From positions 1 to 47,048 of IMG/VR virus record IMGVR_UViG_3300021091_000132: a DNA stretch of 47,048 bases; one strand, given 5' to 3'. A program made the translations under genes and the position numbers. Shown one piece after another: positions 1-7,738 of this stretch. The notes under the pieces were generated by a model. It ran no database searches and had not been told where the DNA came from. It was given only the letters and a program-made list of their open reading frames with translations. Every line of letters starts with the position of its first letter. The first letter of the stretch is position 1. This DNA comes from a virus.

Positions 1-85
1 CCTCTAACCACTGAACTGCTTTGACGTGGTTAGGATTTCTTTCATCATAGAACTGAAAGAAATTATGCAGATCGATACGTGCCAT
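1..85 (-). CDS. 5' end of a second C39-peptidase-like gene (partial)
   Basis: Only the first 28 codons are in the window. They run off the left edge without a stop. The encoded start (MARIDLHNFFQFYDERNPNH...) matches the start of the next gene upstream (100-771) almost residue for residue: LHNFF, FYDE, NHV and AVQWLE are shared. The ATG at 83-85 has a good ribosome binding site (AGGAGA) about 8 nt upstream on the minus strand. The gene is therefore a tandem paralogue. Whether it also carries the peptidase domain cannot be seen here. Confidence 0.8.
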   Translation of the reverse strand, partial: MARIDLHNFFQFYDERNPNHVKAVQWLE

Positions 86-99
86 TGTTTGTTCTCCTA

Positions 100-771
100 T
101 CAGTCGAAAATTCTGCCCCAACCATCGTTGCCACCTGGGCACCAACGATGCTTAAGAACTGCTTTGGTATAAATGGTTTTCTTACCATTTGTCACAGGAC
201 CAGTATAGTTATCATTGAGAGAACCATATGGATCATTAATAAAGTATCCCTTACCATCTGGAGTCTTACCAATTACAACACACATGTGCCCACCAGTAGG
301 TGAAGAAAGAGAACCCCTGTGCAGGATACCAATAACAACAGGTTTCCCAGCATCGAGACTTTTATCAATATCAGCAAAAGAAAGATTGTAACTAAAGTGT
401 GACTTAATTCCATAACCTGCCAGAACTTTCGTCTGTACGGCATGGTCAGTCGTGTCGCCAATCGCAAATACTTTCTTAACATACTCATCGTCGCCTTTGA
501 TGCTTCCTGGCTTAAGGAAAGCAAGACACATTGCACATGACGAACTATTGCAAGTTCTTTGTGCATCTCTGTAGTTATCTACTTGGTTGAAGTATGGAAC
601 TGCGAGAACTTCTGGTGTTGGTGGTTTGGTTCTAAAAATACCAATCCATTCAGCCTCTGCATCATCTAGGAATTTTTCTGGAAGTTTATCTTCCAACCAC
701 TGAACGGCAGCAACATGGTTTGCGTTCTTCTCATCATAAAATTTAAAAAAGTTATGAAGATCTAGGGTCAT
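100..771 (-). CDS. C39-like cysteine peptidase / virion-associated hydrolase
   Basis: A 223-aa protein. Residues 1-48 form a small N-terminal module (LHNFFKFYDE..., AVQWLE) that is repeated in the neighbouring partial gene. Residues 57-185 look like the Peptidase_C39-like fold: VPYFNQVD, then a Cys (C74, in CNSSSCAM where the family usually has CGPAS), a His in GGHMCVVIG (about 162) and an Asp in NDPYG (about 180). These would make a papain-like Cys-His-Asp triad. There is no signal peptide or membrane segment. It lies in a late, virion-gene block directly under a T4-type late promoter, so a role in cell-wall degradation or as a structural enzyme is plausible. The substrate is unknown; an inactive structural use of the fold is also possible. 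Confidence 0.7.
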   Translation of the reverse strand: MTLDLHNFFKFYDEKNANHVAAVQWLEDKLPEKFLDDAEAEWIGIFRTKPPTPEVLAVPYFNQVDNYRDAQRTCNSSSCAMCLAFLKPGSIKGDDEYVKKVFAIGDTTDHAVQTKVLAGYGIKSHFSYNLSFADIDKSLDAGKPVVIGILHRGSLSSPTGGHMCVVIGKTPDGKGYFINDPYGSLNDNYTGPVTNGKKTIYTKAVLKHRWCPGGNDGWGRIFD

Positions 772-795
772 TGGATATTACTCTAAACACTAACG

Positions 796-803
796 TATTT
801 ATA
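796..803 (-). promoter_or_regulatory. T4-type late promoter (TATAAATA)
   Basis: A perfect TATAAATA box on the minus strand, 24 nt before the ATG of the C39-like gene at 771. In T4-like phages this octamer is recognised by the late sigma factor gp55 together with the sliding clamp. Spacing leaves a leader of roughly 20 nt. Confidence 0.75.
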
Positions 804-821
804 TTTTGTTACCTGTAATAC

Positions 822-1022
822 TCAATACCTTTCGATTGACATAATTTCAAGGTCTTCCAATCCTAACGTCTCAGAATCAATCCATTCTTCAAATTCACCA
901 GCAATTGCCATAGCGTCTTTGAATTGTTCATCGCTAGGTTTAGATTTTGTCATTGTCTCAATTCGGTCCATTGCCCAATGATACACATGTCCAACAATCT
1001 CTTCAGTCGTCGCTTCTGCCAT
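822..1022 (-). CDS. Small acidic hypothetical protein (66 aa)
   Basis: I do not recognise this protein. The open frame extends upstream, but the start most consistent with the neighbour is the ATG at 1020-1022, giving MAEATTEEIVGHVYHW...; this overlaps the end of the GIY-YIG-like gene by 20 nt. The upstream part of the frame lies wholly inside that gene and reads like a shadow. The protein is acidic, predicted helical, and ends EDLEIMSIERY. It is the last gene before the late promoter at 796-803 and is probably co-transcribed with 1003-1440. Confidence 0.6.
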   Translation of the reverse strand: MAEATTEEIVGHVYHWAMDRIETMTKSKPSDEQFKDAMAIAGEFEEWIDSETLGLEDLEIMSIERY

Positions 1023-1440
1023 AATAATCTTTTCGGTAGTATCTACTGAGGATGTTGCTATTGTAGTAGGCAGGGGTTCCGTCGTCAAGCGATTCTGTGA
1101 GGACATTGTTGAAGAAGAGTTGTCTTGTCTCTTCAAAGTTTGTTTTGCCCTTTGTTTTATGTAATGAGATAATAGTGCGCGTAAAATTCTCCCTACCATA
1201 CTTTTTTACATCCTCCTTGAGTTCTGGACACGATCCATAATAGCACTTCCAGTCAGATTCTGCCTTAACTTTTCTAGATTTTCCTCTTGGTGTGCGGAAA
1301 CTCCAGAAATACTTTCGACCAATATACTTGCGACTAGTCTGACTGCAATCAATACGATATACAAAACCAAAATAATCTTGAATATCACTTGAATCAAATT
1401 CTTTTCCATTGTAGATCCAAGGATTCTCATAGTCAACCAT
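1003..1440 (-). CDS. GIY-YIG-like (Seg-type) endonuclease homologue
   Basis: A 145-aa protein. The segment GFVYRIDCSQTSRKYIGRK (about residues 26-44) fits the two-strand GIY...YIG signature in the form VYR...KYIG. It is followed by a basic stretch and DWKCYYGSCPEL...GRENF, a pattern seen in phage GIY-YIG/Seg-like nucleases. The family cuts double-stranded DNA, and some T4 members are free-standing homing enzymes. I cannot see a definite catalytic Glu at the usual place, although FEETRQLFF is a candidate. A late promoter (1460-1466) lies just upstream, which is unusual for a homing nuclease and could mean a role in late DNA processing. Confidence 0.6.
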   Translation of the reverse strand: MVDYENPWIYNGKEFDSSDIQDYFGFVYRIDCSQTSRKYIGRKYFWSFRTPRGKSRKVKAESDWKCYYGSCPELKEDVKKYGRENFTRTIISLHKTKGKTNFEETRQLFFNNVLTESLDDGTPAYYNSNILSRYYRKDYYGRSDD

Positions 1441-1459
1441 TGAGACATTACCTTTTTGG

Positions 1460-1466
1460 TATTTAG
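1460..1466 (-). promoter_or_regulatory. Late promoter (CTAAATA)
   Basis: TATCTAAATACC on the minus strand carries CTAAATA, the variant late box common in marine T4-like phages. It sits 20 nt before the ATG at 1440 and immediately after the terminator hairpin at 1469-1491, so transcription is stopped and then restarted here. Confidence 0.65.
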
Positions 1467-1468
1467 AT

Positions 1469-1491
1469 AAAAAAAGATCCCCTTACGGGGG
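1469..1491 (-). terminator. Rho-independent terminator
   Basis: On the minus strand CCCC-GTAA-GGGG forms a short GC stem with a GNRA-type tetraloop. ATC and a run of seven T follow. It lies directly after the stop codon of the 129-aa gene at 1498. Confidence 0.7.
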
Positions 1492-1497
1492 TTGTTG

Positions 1498-1887
1498 TTA
1501 TTTTCTAGTGATACCTCGGTAACCACCTGCTTTTGTTCTATTTGCTCTCAATCCACCTGGACGATTATCTTGTCTTTCATAAGAAGCACGAGGACGACGA
1601 GCTGCTTTAATTAGATTCTTTCTTCCTTCATCATCTCTTGGTTCTTCACCTCTATCTTGAGAAGCTTTGACTCTATCCATCATTGCTGCCCTATCACGAT
1701 ATGAATCTCTTTCAGGATCATTGCGGGGACTTCTACCAAGAGCAGGGTTTCCTAACCTAACTCTCGCAGCGTGTTGATCACGCTTTCTTTGCATTTTTTG
1801 TGCTGGAGTTTTACCAGAACCAGGTAATGGTTCATCTCTATCATATCTTCTTTCTGCAAGAAGCATGAATTCATTGAAGGTGATCAT
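1498..1887 (-). CDS. Basic, Arg-rich virion-type hypothetical protein (129 aa)
   Basis: The protein opens MITFNEFMLLAERRYDRDEP, a start style (short helix, then YDRDEPLPGSGKTPAQK) that I associate with small cyanophage structural or prohead proteins. The rest is strongly charged and low in hydrophobics, with many R, D, G and P residues, and ends RGITRK. It is probably disordered and possibly DNA-binding. It begins 6 nt after the preceding gene (1894-3012), shares its late promoter and is followed by a terminator. No enzymatic motif is visible. Confidence 0.65.
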   Translation of the reverse strand: MITFNEFMLLAERRYDRDEPLPGSGKTPAQKMQRKRDQHAARVRLGNPALGRSPRNDPERDSYRDRAAMMDRVKASQDRGEEPRDDEGRKNLIKAARRPRASYERQDNRPGGLRANRTKAGGYRGITRK

Positions 1888-1893
1888 TTTTAA

Positions 1894-3012
1894 TCAACGA
1901 TCTGGAGTGTGTTGCATCATGGTATCCATCATCTTGATACCACGCGCCTCTTTCTTTTTGCTAGTAGGATCATTCTTCCCTGCAGAAGATCCCATAAGAT
2001 TTCCTGCCTTCTTTAAAACTTTGGCAGTAGGAAAATCCTGATATCCCTCAAGAATTGACTCAATATCTTCTTGGGTCAGTTGATTTACCATAATCCATTC
2101 TGCATCTTCTAGAGTTTTTGCATAACCTTCTACACAGAGAAACTCAAGAACAATATCATAAGTATCAAATTCCTCACCAAGTTTAGATGCAACCTTACCA
2201 GCACCAGAAGCAACTGCTCTTGCTGCCTTACCAACAGCACTCTTAGCACCTGCCTTAACAGCACCAGCAGCACCTTTTACATTTCTCTTAGCAACTGCTG
2301 CTGTATTCTTAGCAGATTGAACTGCTCTGTTCTTAACGTCAGATGCTGCTTGCTTAGCAGAACGTGCTGCTGCATATCCTGAGACTGCTGCAGATGCTGC
2401 TTTCTGCTTAACTTTACCGACTGCTGATTTAATCTTGTCCTTAATTCTTGATCCAACGTGCTTAGCAACTGCAGAACGAAGTTCGCCTCTACCCTTGCTT
2501 GACTGAGTTTTAAGACCAGCACCCTTTACCAGGTTATGCTTGTTTGCATACTTAGCAATACCAACATGTGATTGTTGCTTAAGACCCTTTGCAGTTTTTT
2601 GAGCAGAATCTTTTGCTGCCAATGCACTTGTTTTTACTTTCTTAACAACACCTTTGACAGAAGATTTAACCTTCTCCTTTGCTGCAGACATTGCTGCTGC
2701 TCTCTCAGCACCACGCTTTGAAGAGGAAGTTGATTTTTGATATTCTCTTGCACCCTTTGAACCAGCAGGTGCATATGGATTAAGTTCCATAATGACTGCT
2801 TCAAAAATATCATCCAACTCATCAACTTCTAGTCCTTCTTCTAGGACTTCATAAACTGTTTCTTCTGCGATGTCATCAAAATCTTCTTCTGTTAGATCTT
2901 CGATACCATCATATTCTTCAGAAAGAAATTCCTCATTCAGTTCCATTGGTTCATAAATGGACTGATATGCTTCAGTAATGTGTGAAAAGTTCATATCCCT
3001 AGAGTTAGACAT
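1894..3012 (-). CDS. Ala/Lys-rich, histone-H1-like structural protein
   Basis: A 372-aa protein with three parts. The N-terminus (about 1-75) is strongly acidic (EEFLSEEYDGIEDLTEEDF...). The centre (about 80-280) is low-complexity, rich in Ala, Lys, Ser and Val, with repeated AAK, KSAVGK and GAVKAGAK blocks resembling histone H1 or phasin-like repeats. The C-terminus (about 282-372) contains FDTYDIVLEFLCVEGYA...EDAEWIMVNQLTQEDI, a short helical module I recognise from cyanophage virion proteins. A late promoter sits only 8 nt before this ATG, so the transcript could be nearly leaderless. The in-frame ATG at 2992-2994, preceded by AGGG, is an alternative start. A DNA-condensing or scaffolding role is inference. 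Confidence 0.7.
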   Translation of the reverse strand: MSNSRDMNFSHITEAYQSIYEPMELNEEFLSEEYDGIEDLTEEDFDDIAEETVYEVLEEGLEVDELDDIFEAVIMELNPYAPAGSKGAREYQKSTSSSKRGAERAAAMSAAKEKVKSSVKGVVKKVKTSALAAKDSAQKTAKGLKQQSHVGIAKYANKHNLVKGAGLKTQSSKGRGELRSAVAKHVGSRIKDKIKSAVGKVKQKAASAAVSGYAAARSAKQAASDVKNRAVQSAKNTAAVAKRNVKGAAGAVKAGAKSAVGKAARAVASGAGKVASKLGEEFDTYDIVLEFLCVEGYAKTLEDAEWIMVNQLTQEDIESILEGYQDFPTAKVLKKAGNLMGSSAGKNDPTSKKKEARGIKMMDTMMQHTPDR

Positions 3013-3019
3013 TTATTTG

Positions 3020-3027
3020 TATTTATA
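3020..3027 (-). promoter_or_regulatory. T4-type late promoter (TATAAATA)
   Basis: A perfect TATAAATA on the minus strand, embedded in the T-run of the terminator that follows nrdB. It separates the middle-type nrdA/nrdB unit from the late structural gene at 1894-3012. Confidence 0.75.
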
Positions 3028-3050
3028 AAAAAAGGGAGGTTTGACCTCCC
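3027..3050 (-). terminator. Rho-independent terminator of the gp61-nrdA-nrdB unit
   Basis: On the minus strand GGGAGGT-CAA-ACCTCCC forms a 7-bp GC-rich stem with a 3-nt loop, followed by TTTTTTT. It begins 5 nt after the nrdB stop at 3056. Confidence 0.9.
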
Positions 3051-3055
3051 AAGTA

Positions 3056-4234
3056 TCAAAGTTTAAATCCACTGAACGTATCTTTATTAACATCCTGTTT
3101 AATTCCACCAACAACATAAGATTCAACTTCTGTTTCTTGTGGGGCAACTTGTAGTCCCTTTGAAGAAATCCAATGTTGTGTCCAAGGAAGAGGATTATTC
3201 TTTGCAGAAATGTCGTAAAGTGGTTTAAGTCCAATAGACTTCATTCTACGATTTGCAATCCACTCGACATATTGACAAAGAAGTTTATCATTCAATCCAA
3301 TCATAGATCCATCTTTAAACAAATACTCTGCCCATCTCTTCTCTTCATTTACAGCACGTTCAAACATTTTATAAACCCATTCTTCTTCTTCAATCGCAAT
3401 CTGCTTCATTTCTGGGTCATCACCATCACGCCACTTATTAAGAATATTTTGGGTGATCGCTAGATGTTGGTTTTCGTCTCTTGCGATAAGACTAATAATT
3501 TTAGCTGATCCTTCCATAAGCTTAAGCTCACCAAATGCGAAAGAACAAGCAAAGCTAACGTAGAACCTAATACCTTCAAGAATATTGACGTTGGCAACTG
3601 CTCTGTAGAGTTTTCGTTTAGCATCTTTGAGTGATTCCTTTGCTGAATAAACACCCTCTAATCGATGCAACCAATCTTGAGAAGAACCGTATTGTTGTGC
3701 TGCTTGGATAAAGTCATCATATGACTCGGTAACACTCCTAGCACGTTCTAGAATACGTTCATCTGTGATAATAGCATCGAATACTTCACTTGGGTCGGAA
3801 TATACATTTTTAATGATGTAAGTGTATGAGCGACTATGAATCATCTCCATAAATCCCCACACTTCCATACATGCTTCAAGTTCAGGCAATGAGCAGTAGG
3901 GAATGAATGCCATACCAGGACCACGACCCTGAACAGAATCAAGCATAATCTGATACTTCAAATTAGAAGTATAGATATGCTTTTGCTCAGGACGAAGTGT
4001 TTGATAATCTCCACGATCCTTCTGGAGAGACACCTCTTCGGGTCTCCAGAAGTATCCAAGTTGTTGTGTAGTTAATTTATCGAAGACTGGATATTTGTAT
4101 GAATCGTATCTCTGGACTCCTAATGGTTGACCAAAAAACATTGGTTGTTTTTTTAACTCTACTTGTTCGGTATTAAAAACCGTCATCCCTCTGATATTTT
4201 TTTGTTTATTAGATTCCAGAAAATTAAATTGCAT
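3056..4234 (-). CDS. nrdB: Class Ia ribonucleotide reductase, beta subunit
   Basis: Supplies the tyrosyl radical for reduction of ribonucleotides to deoxyribonucleotides, as partner of NrdA encoded just upstream. At 392 aa it matches T4 NrdB (388 aa). Di-iron and radical motifs are present: LDSVQGR, EMIHSRSYTYII (Glu, His and the radical Tyr), LEGIRFYVSFACSF and RDENQHL. The start chosen at 4234 has AGGGAG about 10 nt upstream. The internal ATG at 4186 (MTVFNTEQV, which resembles the T4 N-terminus) has AGAGGG directly touching it, which is too close for a normal ribosome site, but it remains an alternative. Phage RNR recycles host nucleotides into phage DNA. Confidence 0.97.
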   Translation of the reverse strand: MQFNFLESNKQKNIRGMTVFNTEQVELKKQPMFFGQPLGVQRYDSYKYPVFDKLTTQQLGYFWRPEEVSLQKDRGDYQTLRPEQKHIYTSNLKYQIMLDSVQGRGPGMAFIPYCSLPELEACMEVWGFMEMIHSRSYTYIIKNVYSDPSEVFDAIITDERILERARSVTESYDDFIQAAQQYGSSQDWLHRLEGVYSAKESLKDAKRKLYRAVANVNILEGIRFYVSFACSFAFGELKLMEGSAKIISLIARDENQHLAITQNILNKWRDGDDPEMKQIAIEEEEWVYKMFERAVNEEKRWAEYLFKDGSMIGLNDKLLCQYVEWIANRRMKSIGLKPLYDISAKNNPLPWTQHWISSKGLQVAPQETEVESYVVGGIKQDVNKDTFSGFKL

Positions 4235-4283
4235 ACCCTTTTGTCTCCCTAAAATTATTTAATCTTAAAAAATGTTATCAAAT

Positions 4284-6584
4284 TCAAATTTTACAACTCT
4301 CACAATCTTCCTCTTCAGAAGTCTCCAAAATATCGTCAAGAAGATTCTTGACCTTATTATCTATCTTATCCTCAATTTCATCACTCTTCATATCATGAGT
4401 GTTTTGATAATAAGAAGTCTTCCATCCATACTTATAAGTTCTTAGGAAGTCATTTGCCATCACTGAAGTAGGAACTTCATTATCGGCATAATGCTCTGGA
4501 TTATACGACCAGTTTCCAGAAATCGCTTGATCGAAGAATTTTTGCATAACAGCAACAATATTAATATAACCAGTATTACTAGGCATATCCCACAGCAACG
4601 TATAATTATTCTTAAGAGATTGATACTGCGGAACAATTTGCTTGAGAGGACCTTTCTTCGACTTCTTAACGGACAAGTATCCGCGAGGTGGTTCAATTCC
4701 ATTGGTTGCGTTTGACACAACGGAACTGCTTTCCGATGGCATCTGTGCGGACAATGTTGAGTTCCTGAGACCGTGAGCCAGGATGGATGCTCTAAGTTCT
4801 TCCCAATCATGATGTAATCCAATAGAAGAGATTTCGTCTACGTCCTTCTTGTATGTATCAATGGGAAGAATGCCGTCTGCATATTTTGTTCTATTAAAAT
4901 ATGTACAAGAACCCTTCTCTTTTGCAATCTGATTGGATGACTTAAGCAAGTAATACTGGAATGACTCAGATAATCCATGAACAGCATCCCAGGCATCTTG
5001 AGATTCATAACTATACCCAAGTTTTGCCAAATAGTGAGCAAGACCAATAAACCCCACACCAAGAGACCGACGCGCCTTGGTGGCGATTTCTGCCGCCTTT
5101 ACGGGGTATTTTTGATAATCAATCAACTCCTCAAGTCCGCGAACAGACAAGTCACAAAGTTCTTCAAGTTCCTCATCAGACTTTACTTTACCAACGTTAA
5201 TTGCAGAAAGAATGCACAATGCAATTTCACCTTCACCATCAATGTGTTCAAGAGGATCTGTGGGCAAGGTAATCTCTTGACACAGGTTACTCATATTCAC
5301 CTTATCTTTAAAAGATGAATGAGAATTGCAGTGGTCAATATTCATAATGTAAATACGACCAGTCTCAGCACGTTCCTTTAAGAGGTCCAAAATGAGTTCT
5401 TGAGCTCCAATAGTTTTTCTTGGAACAGACTGATCTCGTTCATAAGATACATACAACTCGTCAAATCGATCAGTGCCAAAAGCATCATACAAACCAGGAA
5501 CGTCGTGTGGAGAGAAGAGTGTAATTTCTCCGTCTTGGATGAATCGTTCATAGAAGATTTTAGAGATTTGGATACTGTAGTCTAACTTACGAACTCGATT
5601 ATCTTCAGTTCCCTTGTTATTTTTTAACACTAAGATGTCTTCGATTTCCCTGTGCCAGATTGGGAAGTGGACTGTCGCGCTTCCTCCTCGTATACCATTT
5701 TGCGTACAGCAACGGACAGTTGCTTCAAACTTTTTGAGAAACGGTATAACTCCAGTGTGAGCCACTTCGCCCCCTCGTATTTTGCTGTTGAGAGCACGGA
5801 TGCGACCTGCGTTGATACCGATGCCCGCCCTTTGTGCAACGTATCTGCCAATAGCCATATCACTGCTAAAGATACTATCGAGGGTGTCATCAACGTCAAC
5901 AAGGACACAGCTAGCAAATTGTCTAAGCGGAGTTCGCACTCCTGCCATAATGGGGGTTGGAATGTTGATTTTGTGTTTGGAGATTGCGTCATAGTACCTC
6001 CTGACATATGACATTTTTGTTTCTTTTGGATACTCTGCAAAGATAGTCAGGGCAATCATCATGTACATAAACTGTGGCGTTTCATATACTCCACCACTGC
6101 TTCTGTCCTGCACAAGGTACTTGTCAACGACTTGACGTAAACCAGCATAAGTGAACAAGAAGTCACGAGTATGATCAATAAAACTATTAGCTTTTGCAAA
6201 TTCCTCTTTAGTATATCTAGAAAGAATATCTTCATCATAGACACCTTTGTTAACGCATGTGTCAATATGTTCGGTTAAAGTGGGAATATCATGCAATTTT
6301 CCATAAATCGACTTGCGGACAGCAAACAAAAGCAGTCTTGCCGCCACATACTGATAATTTGGATGATCAAGATCAATCAAGTCAGAAGCGGAACGAATGA
6401 GAATCTCTTGAATTTGAGATGTTGTTATGCCATCATAAAATTGTATTCCAGATTGAATTTCAACTTGAGATGCGGATACTCCTGCAAGATCTTTACATGC
6501 AAGATCCACCATCACATGCATCTTGTCTAGGTTAATTGGTTCAACCTTACCACTTCTCTTAGTTACCTTAATTCCGTTGCTCAT
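4284..6584 (-). CDS. nrdA: Class Ia ribonucleotide reductase, alpha (catalytic) subunit
   Basis: A 766-aa catalytic subunit. Residues about 3-95 form an N-terminal ATP-cone (KVTKRSGKVEPINL...). Active-site residues are visible: the Cys of FASCVL (about 226), the Asn-x-Cys-x-Glu set in MSNLCQEI (Cys about 435), the second redox Cys in ALCILSAINVG (about 457), LLWDMPSNTGY near the end, and a C-terminal Cys pair (DCESCKI) for re-reduction. I place the start at 6584, not the frame's upstream codon, because ATG there overlaps the primase stop as ATGA and has GGAAG about 7 nt upstream. It is co-transcribed with gp61 and nrdB. Confidence 0.97.
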   Translation of the reverse strand: MSNGIKVTKRSGKVEPINLDKMHVMVDLACKDLAGVSASQVEIQSGIQFYDGITTSQIQEILIRSASDLIDLDHPNYQYVAARLLLFAVRKSIYGKLHDIPTLTEHIDTCVNKGVYDEDILSRYTKEEFAKANSFIDHTRDFLFTYAGLRQVVDKYLVQDRSSGGVYETPQFMYMMIALTIFAEYPKETKMSYVRRYYDAISKHKINIPTPIMAGVRTPLRQFASCVLVDVDDTLDSIFSSDMAIGRYVAQRAGIGINAGRIRALNSKIRGGEVAHTGVIPFLKKFEATVRCCTQNGIRGGSATVHFPIWHREIEDILVLKNNKGTEDNRVRKLDYSIQISKIFYERFIQDGEITLFSPHDVPGLYDAFGTDRFDELYVSYERDQSVPRKTIGAQELILDLLKERAETGRIYIMNIDHCNSHSSFKDKVNMSNLCQEITLPTDPLEHIDGEGEIALCILSAINVGKVKSDEELEELCDLSVRGLEELIDYQKYPVKAAEIATKARRSLGVGFIGLAHYLAKLGYSYESQDAWDAVHGLSESFQYYLLKSSNQIAKEKGSCTYFNRTKYADGILPIDTYKKDVDEISSIGLHHDWEELRASILAHGLRNSTLSAQMPSESSSVVSNATNGIEPPRGYLSVKKSKKGPLKQIVPQYQSLKNNYTLLWDMPSNTGYINIVAVMQKFFDQAISGNWSYNPEHYADNEVPTSVMANDFLRTYKYGWKTSYYQNTHDMKSDEIEDKIDNKVKNLLDDILETSEEEDCESCKI

Positions 6585-7552
6585 ATTTTCTTCCAAGTAG
6601 TAAATTTAAGTTTTGCTTCTAATCCAGAATAAGTATTTAATTCTATCATGGACTTAACATCAAGTCCAGATAAAACCATATCATTAATATCCTTCTCTTT
6701 TACACTAGAGGGCCAGATGACGATTCTTTCTCCTCGATCAATAGTACGGGCAATGCGGGAGACGATTTCGGCATTACGTGGTTCGTTATCATAGATCCAA
6801 ACAGGATTGCTAATCCCCCACTTACCAAGATCACCGTCAGCTCCACAAAGAGCAATCGAGTTTGGAATGAAAGTGGAATCGAACGGACCTTCTGTGACGT
6901 AGACAGTTTTATCTTTTTGTATTTGATTGAGTCCATAAATTTTTGGGGCATCCTCACTAAGCATTACAGTAATATATTTAACAGGGTTAGGACCGAGTGC
7001 TCTTCCCTGAAAACCAATCAAGTTACTGTCAGTATCATACATTGGTATAATAATGCGACTCTCATCCCTACCGATAGTGTCAAATGTAACTTTTTGAGTG
7101 TTTGTCCATTCTTTAAATTTGTCAGCAAAATAAAACTTTTCAGGATCAAGTTGCCTCCTTTCCAAATAATTTTTTGCTACTTGATTTTCTGATGCTTTGG
7201 GTAGATTGAGTTTTTTCTTGAAGACTGGTTTATCAAACTCAAACTTTGGTTCTTCTGCTGTAAAATTTTTCCCAGTATGACCTTCTTTGAACTTCTCTAA
7301 AATATATTTTTTATGAAGTTCAGAATCAACTTTTTTTAGGAATGCATTAAATGATAAACTTACGCCACAATTATGACACTTATAATTTGCATTATTTTTT
7401 ACGTTGTAGATATATCCACGCGCTTTAGTTTTATTCTTTTGAGAATCTCCACAGATTGGGCATCTAAAATTATACAGGTCTTTTTTTACAAACTTAAATT
7501 TTTGAAGACGAGGAGCTATTAGGTTAATAAACCTAACGTCAACATAATCCAT
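6581..7552 (-). CDS. 61: DNA primase (T4 gp61-like)
   Basis: Synthesises RNA primers for lagging-strand replication together with helicase gp41. At 323 aa it resembles T4 gp61. The N-terminus holds a zinc-binding domain, with CPICGDSQKNKTKARGY and YKCHNCG (two CxxC pairs). A TOPRIM-like core follows (VYVTEGPFDSTFI, then ALCGADGDLG and WIYDNEPRN). The frame continues upstream to a TTG, but the ATG at 7550-7552 (MDYVDVRFINL...) aligns with the T4 start and is preferred, although its ribosome site is weak. It ends in an ATGA overlap with nrdA. Confidence 0.93.
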   Translation of the reverse strand: MDYVDVRFINLIAPRLQKFKFVKKDLYNFRCPICGDSQKNKTKARGYIYNVKNNANYKCHNCGVSLSFNAFLKKVDSELHKKYILEKFKEGHTGKNFTAEEPKFEFDKPVFKKKLNLPKASENQVAKNYLERRQLDPEKFYFADKFKEWTNTQKVTFDTIGRDESRIIIPMYDTDSNLIGFQGRALGPNPVKYITVMLSEDAPKIYGLNQIQKDKTVYVTEGPFDSTFIPNSIALCGADGDLGKWGISNPVWIYDNEPRNAEIVSRIARTIDRGERIVIWPSSVKEKDINDMVLSGLDVKSMIELNTYSGLEAKLKFTTWKKI

Positions 7553-7577
7553 AACAACTAATTTCAGTGGTCCAATA

Positions 7578-7715
7578 CTACCATCCCCAGAACCTACTGT
7601 CAACCTCCAAATCCATTAAACAGACGCTGATAACACTAGTCCATTTAATAACGGTGTTTGTTAATTCTTGAAGACAGTAAACTGAGTCAAGGTTCTTGTG
7701 TTGTTTTTTAATCAT
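7578..7715 (-). CDS. Possible small gene upstream of the primase (45 aa)
   Basis: An ATG at 7713-7715 opens a 45-codon frame (MIKKQHKNLDSVYCLQEL...RFWGW) filling most of the gap between the coiled-coil gene and primase. Compact phage genomes rarely leave such gaps empty, and the codons look plausible. However, the ATG lies in the 3' arm of a hairpin (7710-7736), no ribosome site is visible and I do not recognise the product. Treat as tentative. Confidence 0.35.
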   Translation of the reverse strand: MIKKQHKNLDSVYCLQELTNTVIKWTSVISVCLMDLEVDSRFWGW

Positions 7716-7736
7716 GGTTCTAACAAGACCATGATT
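7710..7736. other. Inverted repeat / hairpin downstream of the coiled-coil gene
   Basis: AATCATGGT at 7710-7718 and ACCATGATT at 7728-7736 form a perfect 9-bp stem with a 9-nt loop, two bases after the stop of the gene at 7739. Read on the minus strand it is followed by AAAAAAC, not T, so it is not a standard terminator for the upstream gene. On the plus strand a T-rich tract follows. AATAAATA at 7736-7743 (minus) resembles a weak late box. Its role is unknown; RNA stabilisation or processing is possible. Confidence 0.5.
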
Positions 7737-7738
7737 AT

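Noticed and set aside
1023-1199. Longer N-terminus for the 66-aa gene
   Set aside because: It lies completely inside the GIY-YIG-like gene and has a composition typical of an out-of-frame shadow.
7553-7603. Upstream TTG extension of the primase
   Set aside because: The added 17 residues do not match T4 gp61, while the ATG at 7552 does. Similar TTG extensions were dropped at 14900, 20360, 24508 and 25717.
7710-7736. Hairpin read as a terminator for the coiled-coil gene
   Set aside because: On the minus strand it is followed by an A-run, not a T-run, so it does not fit a rho-independent terminator in the direction of transcription.
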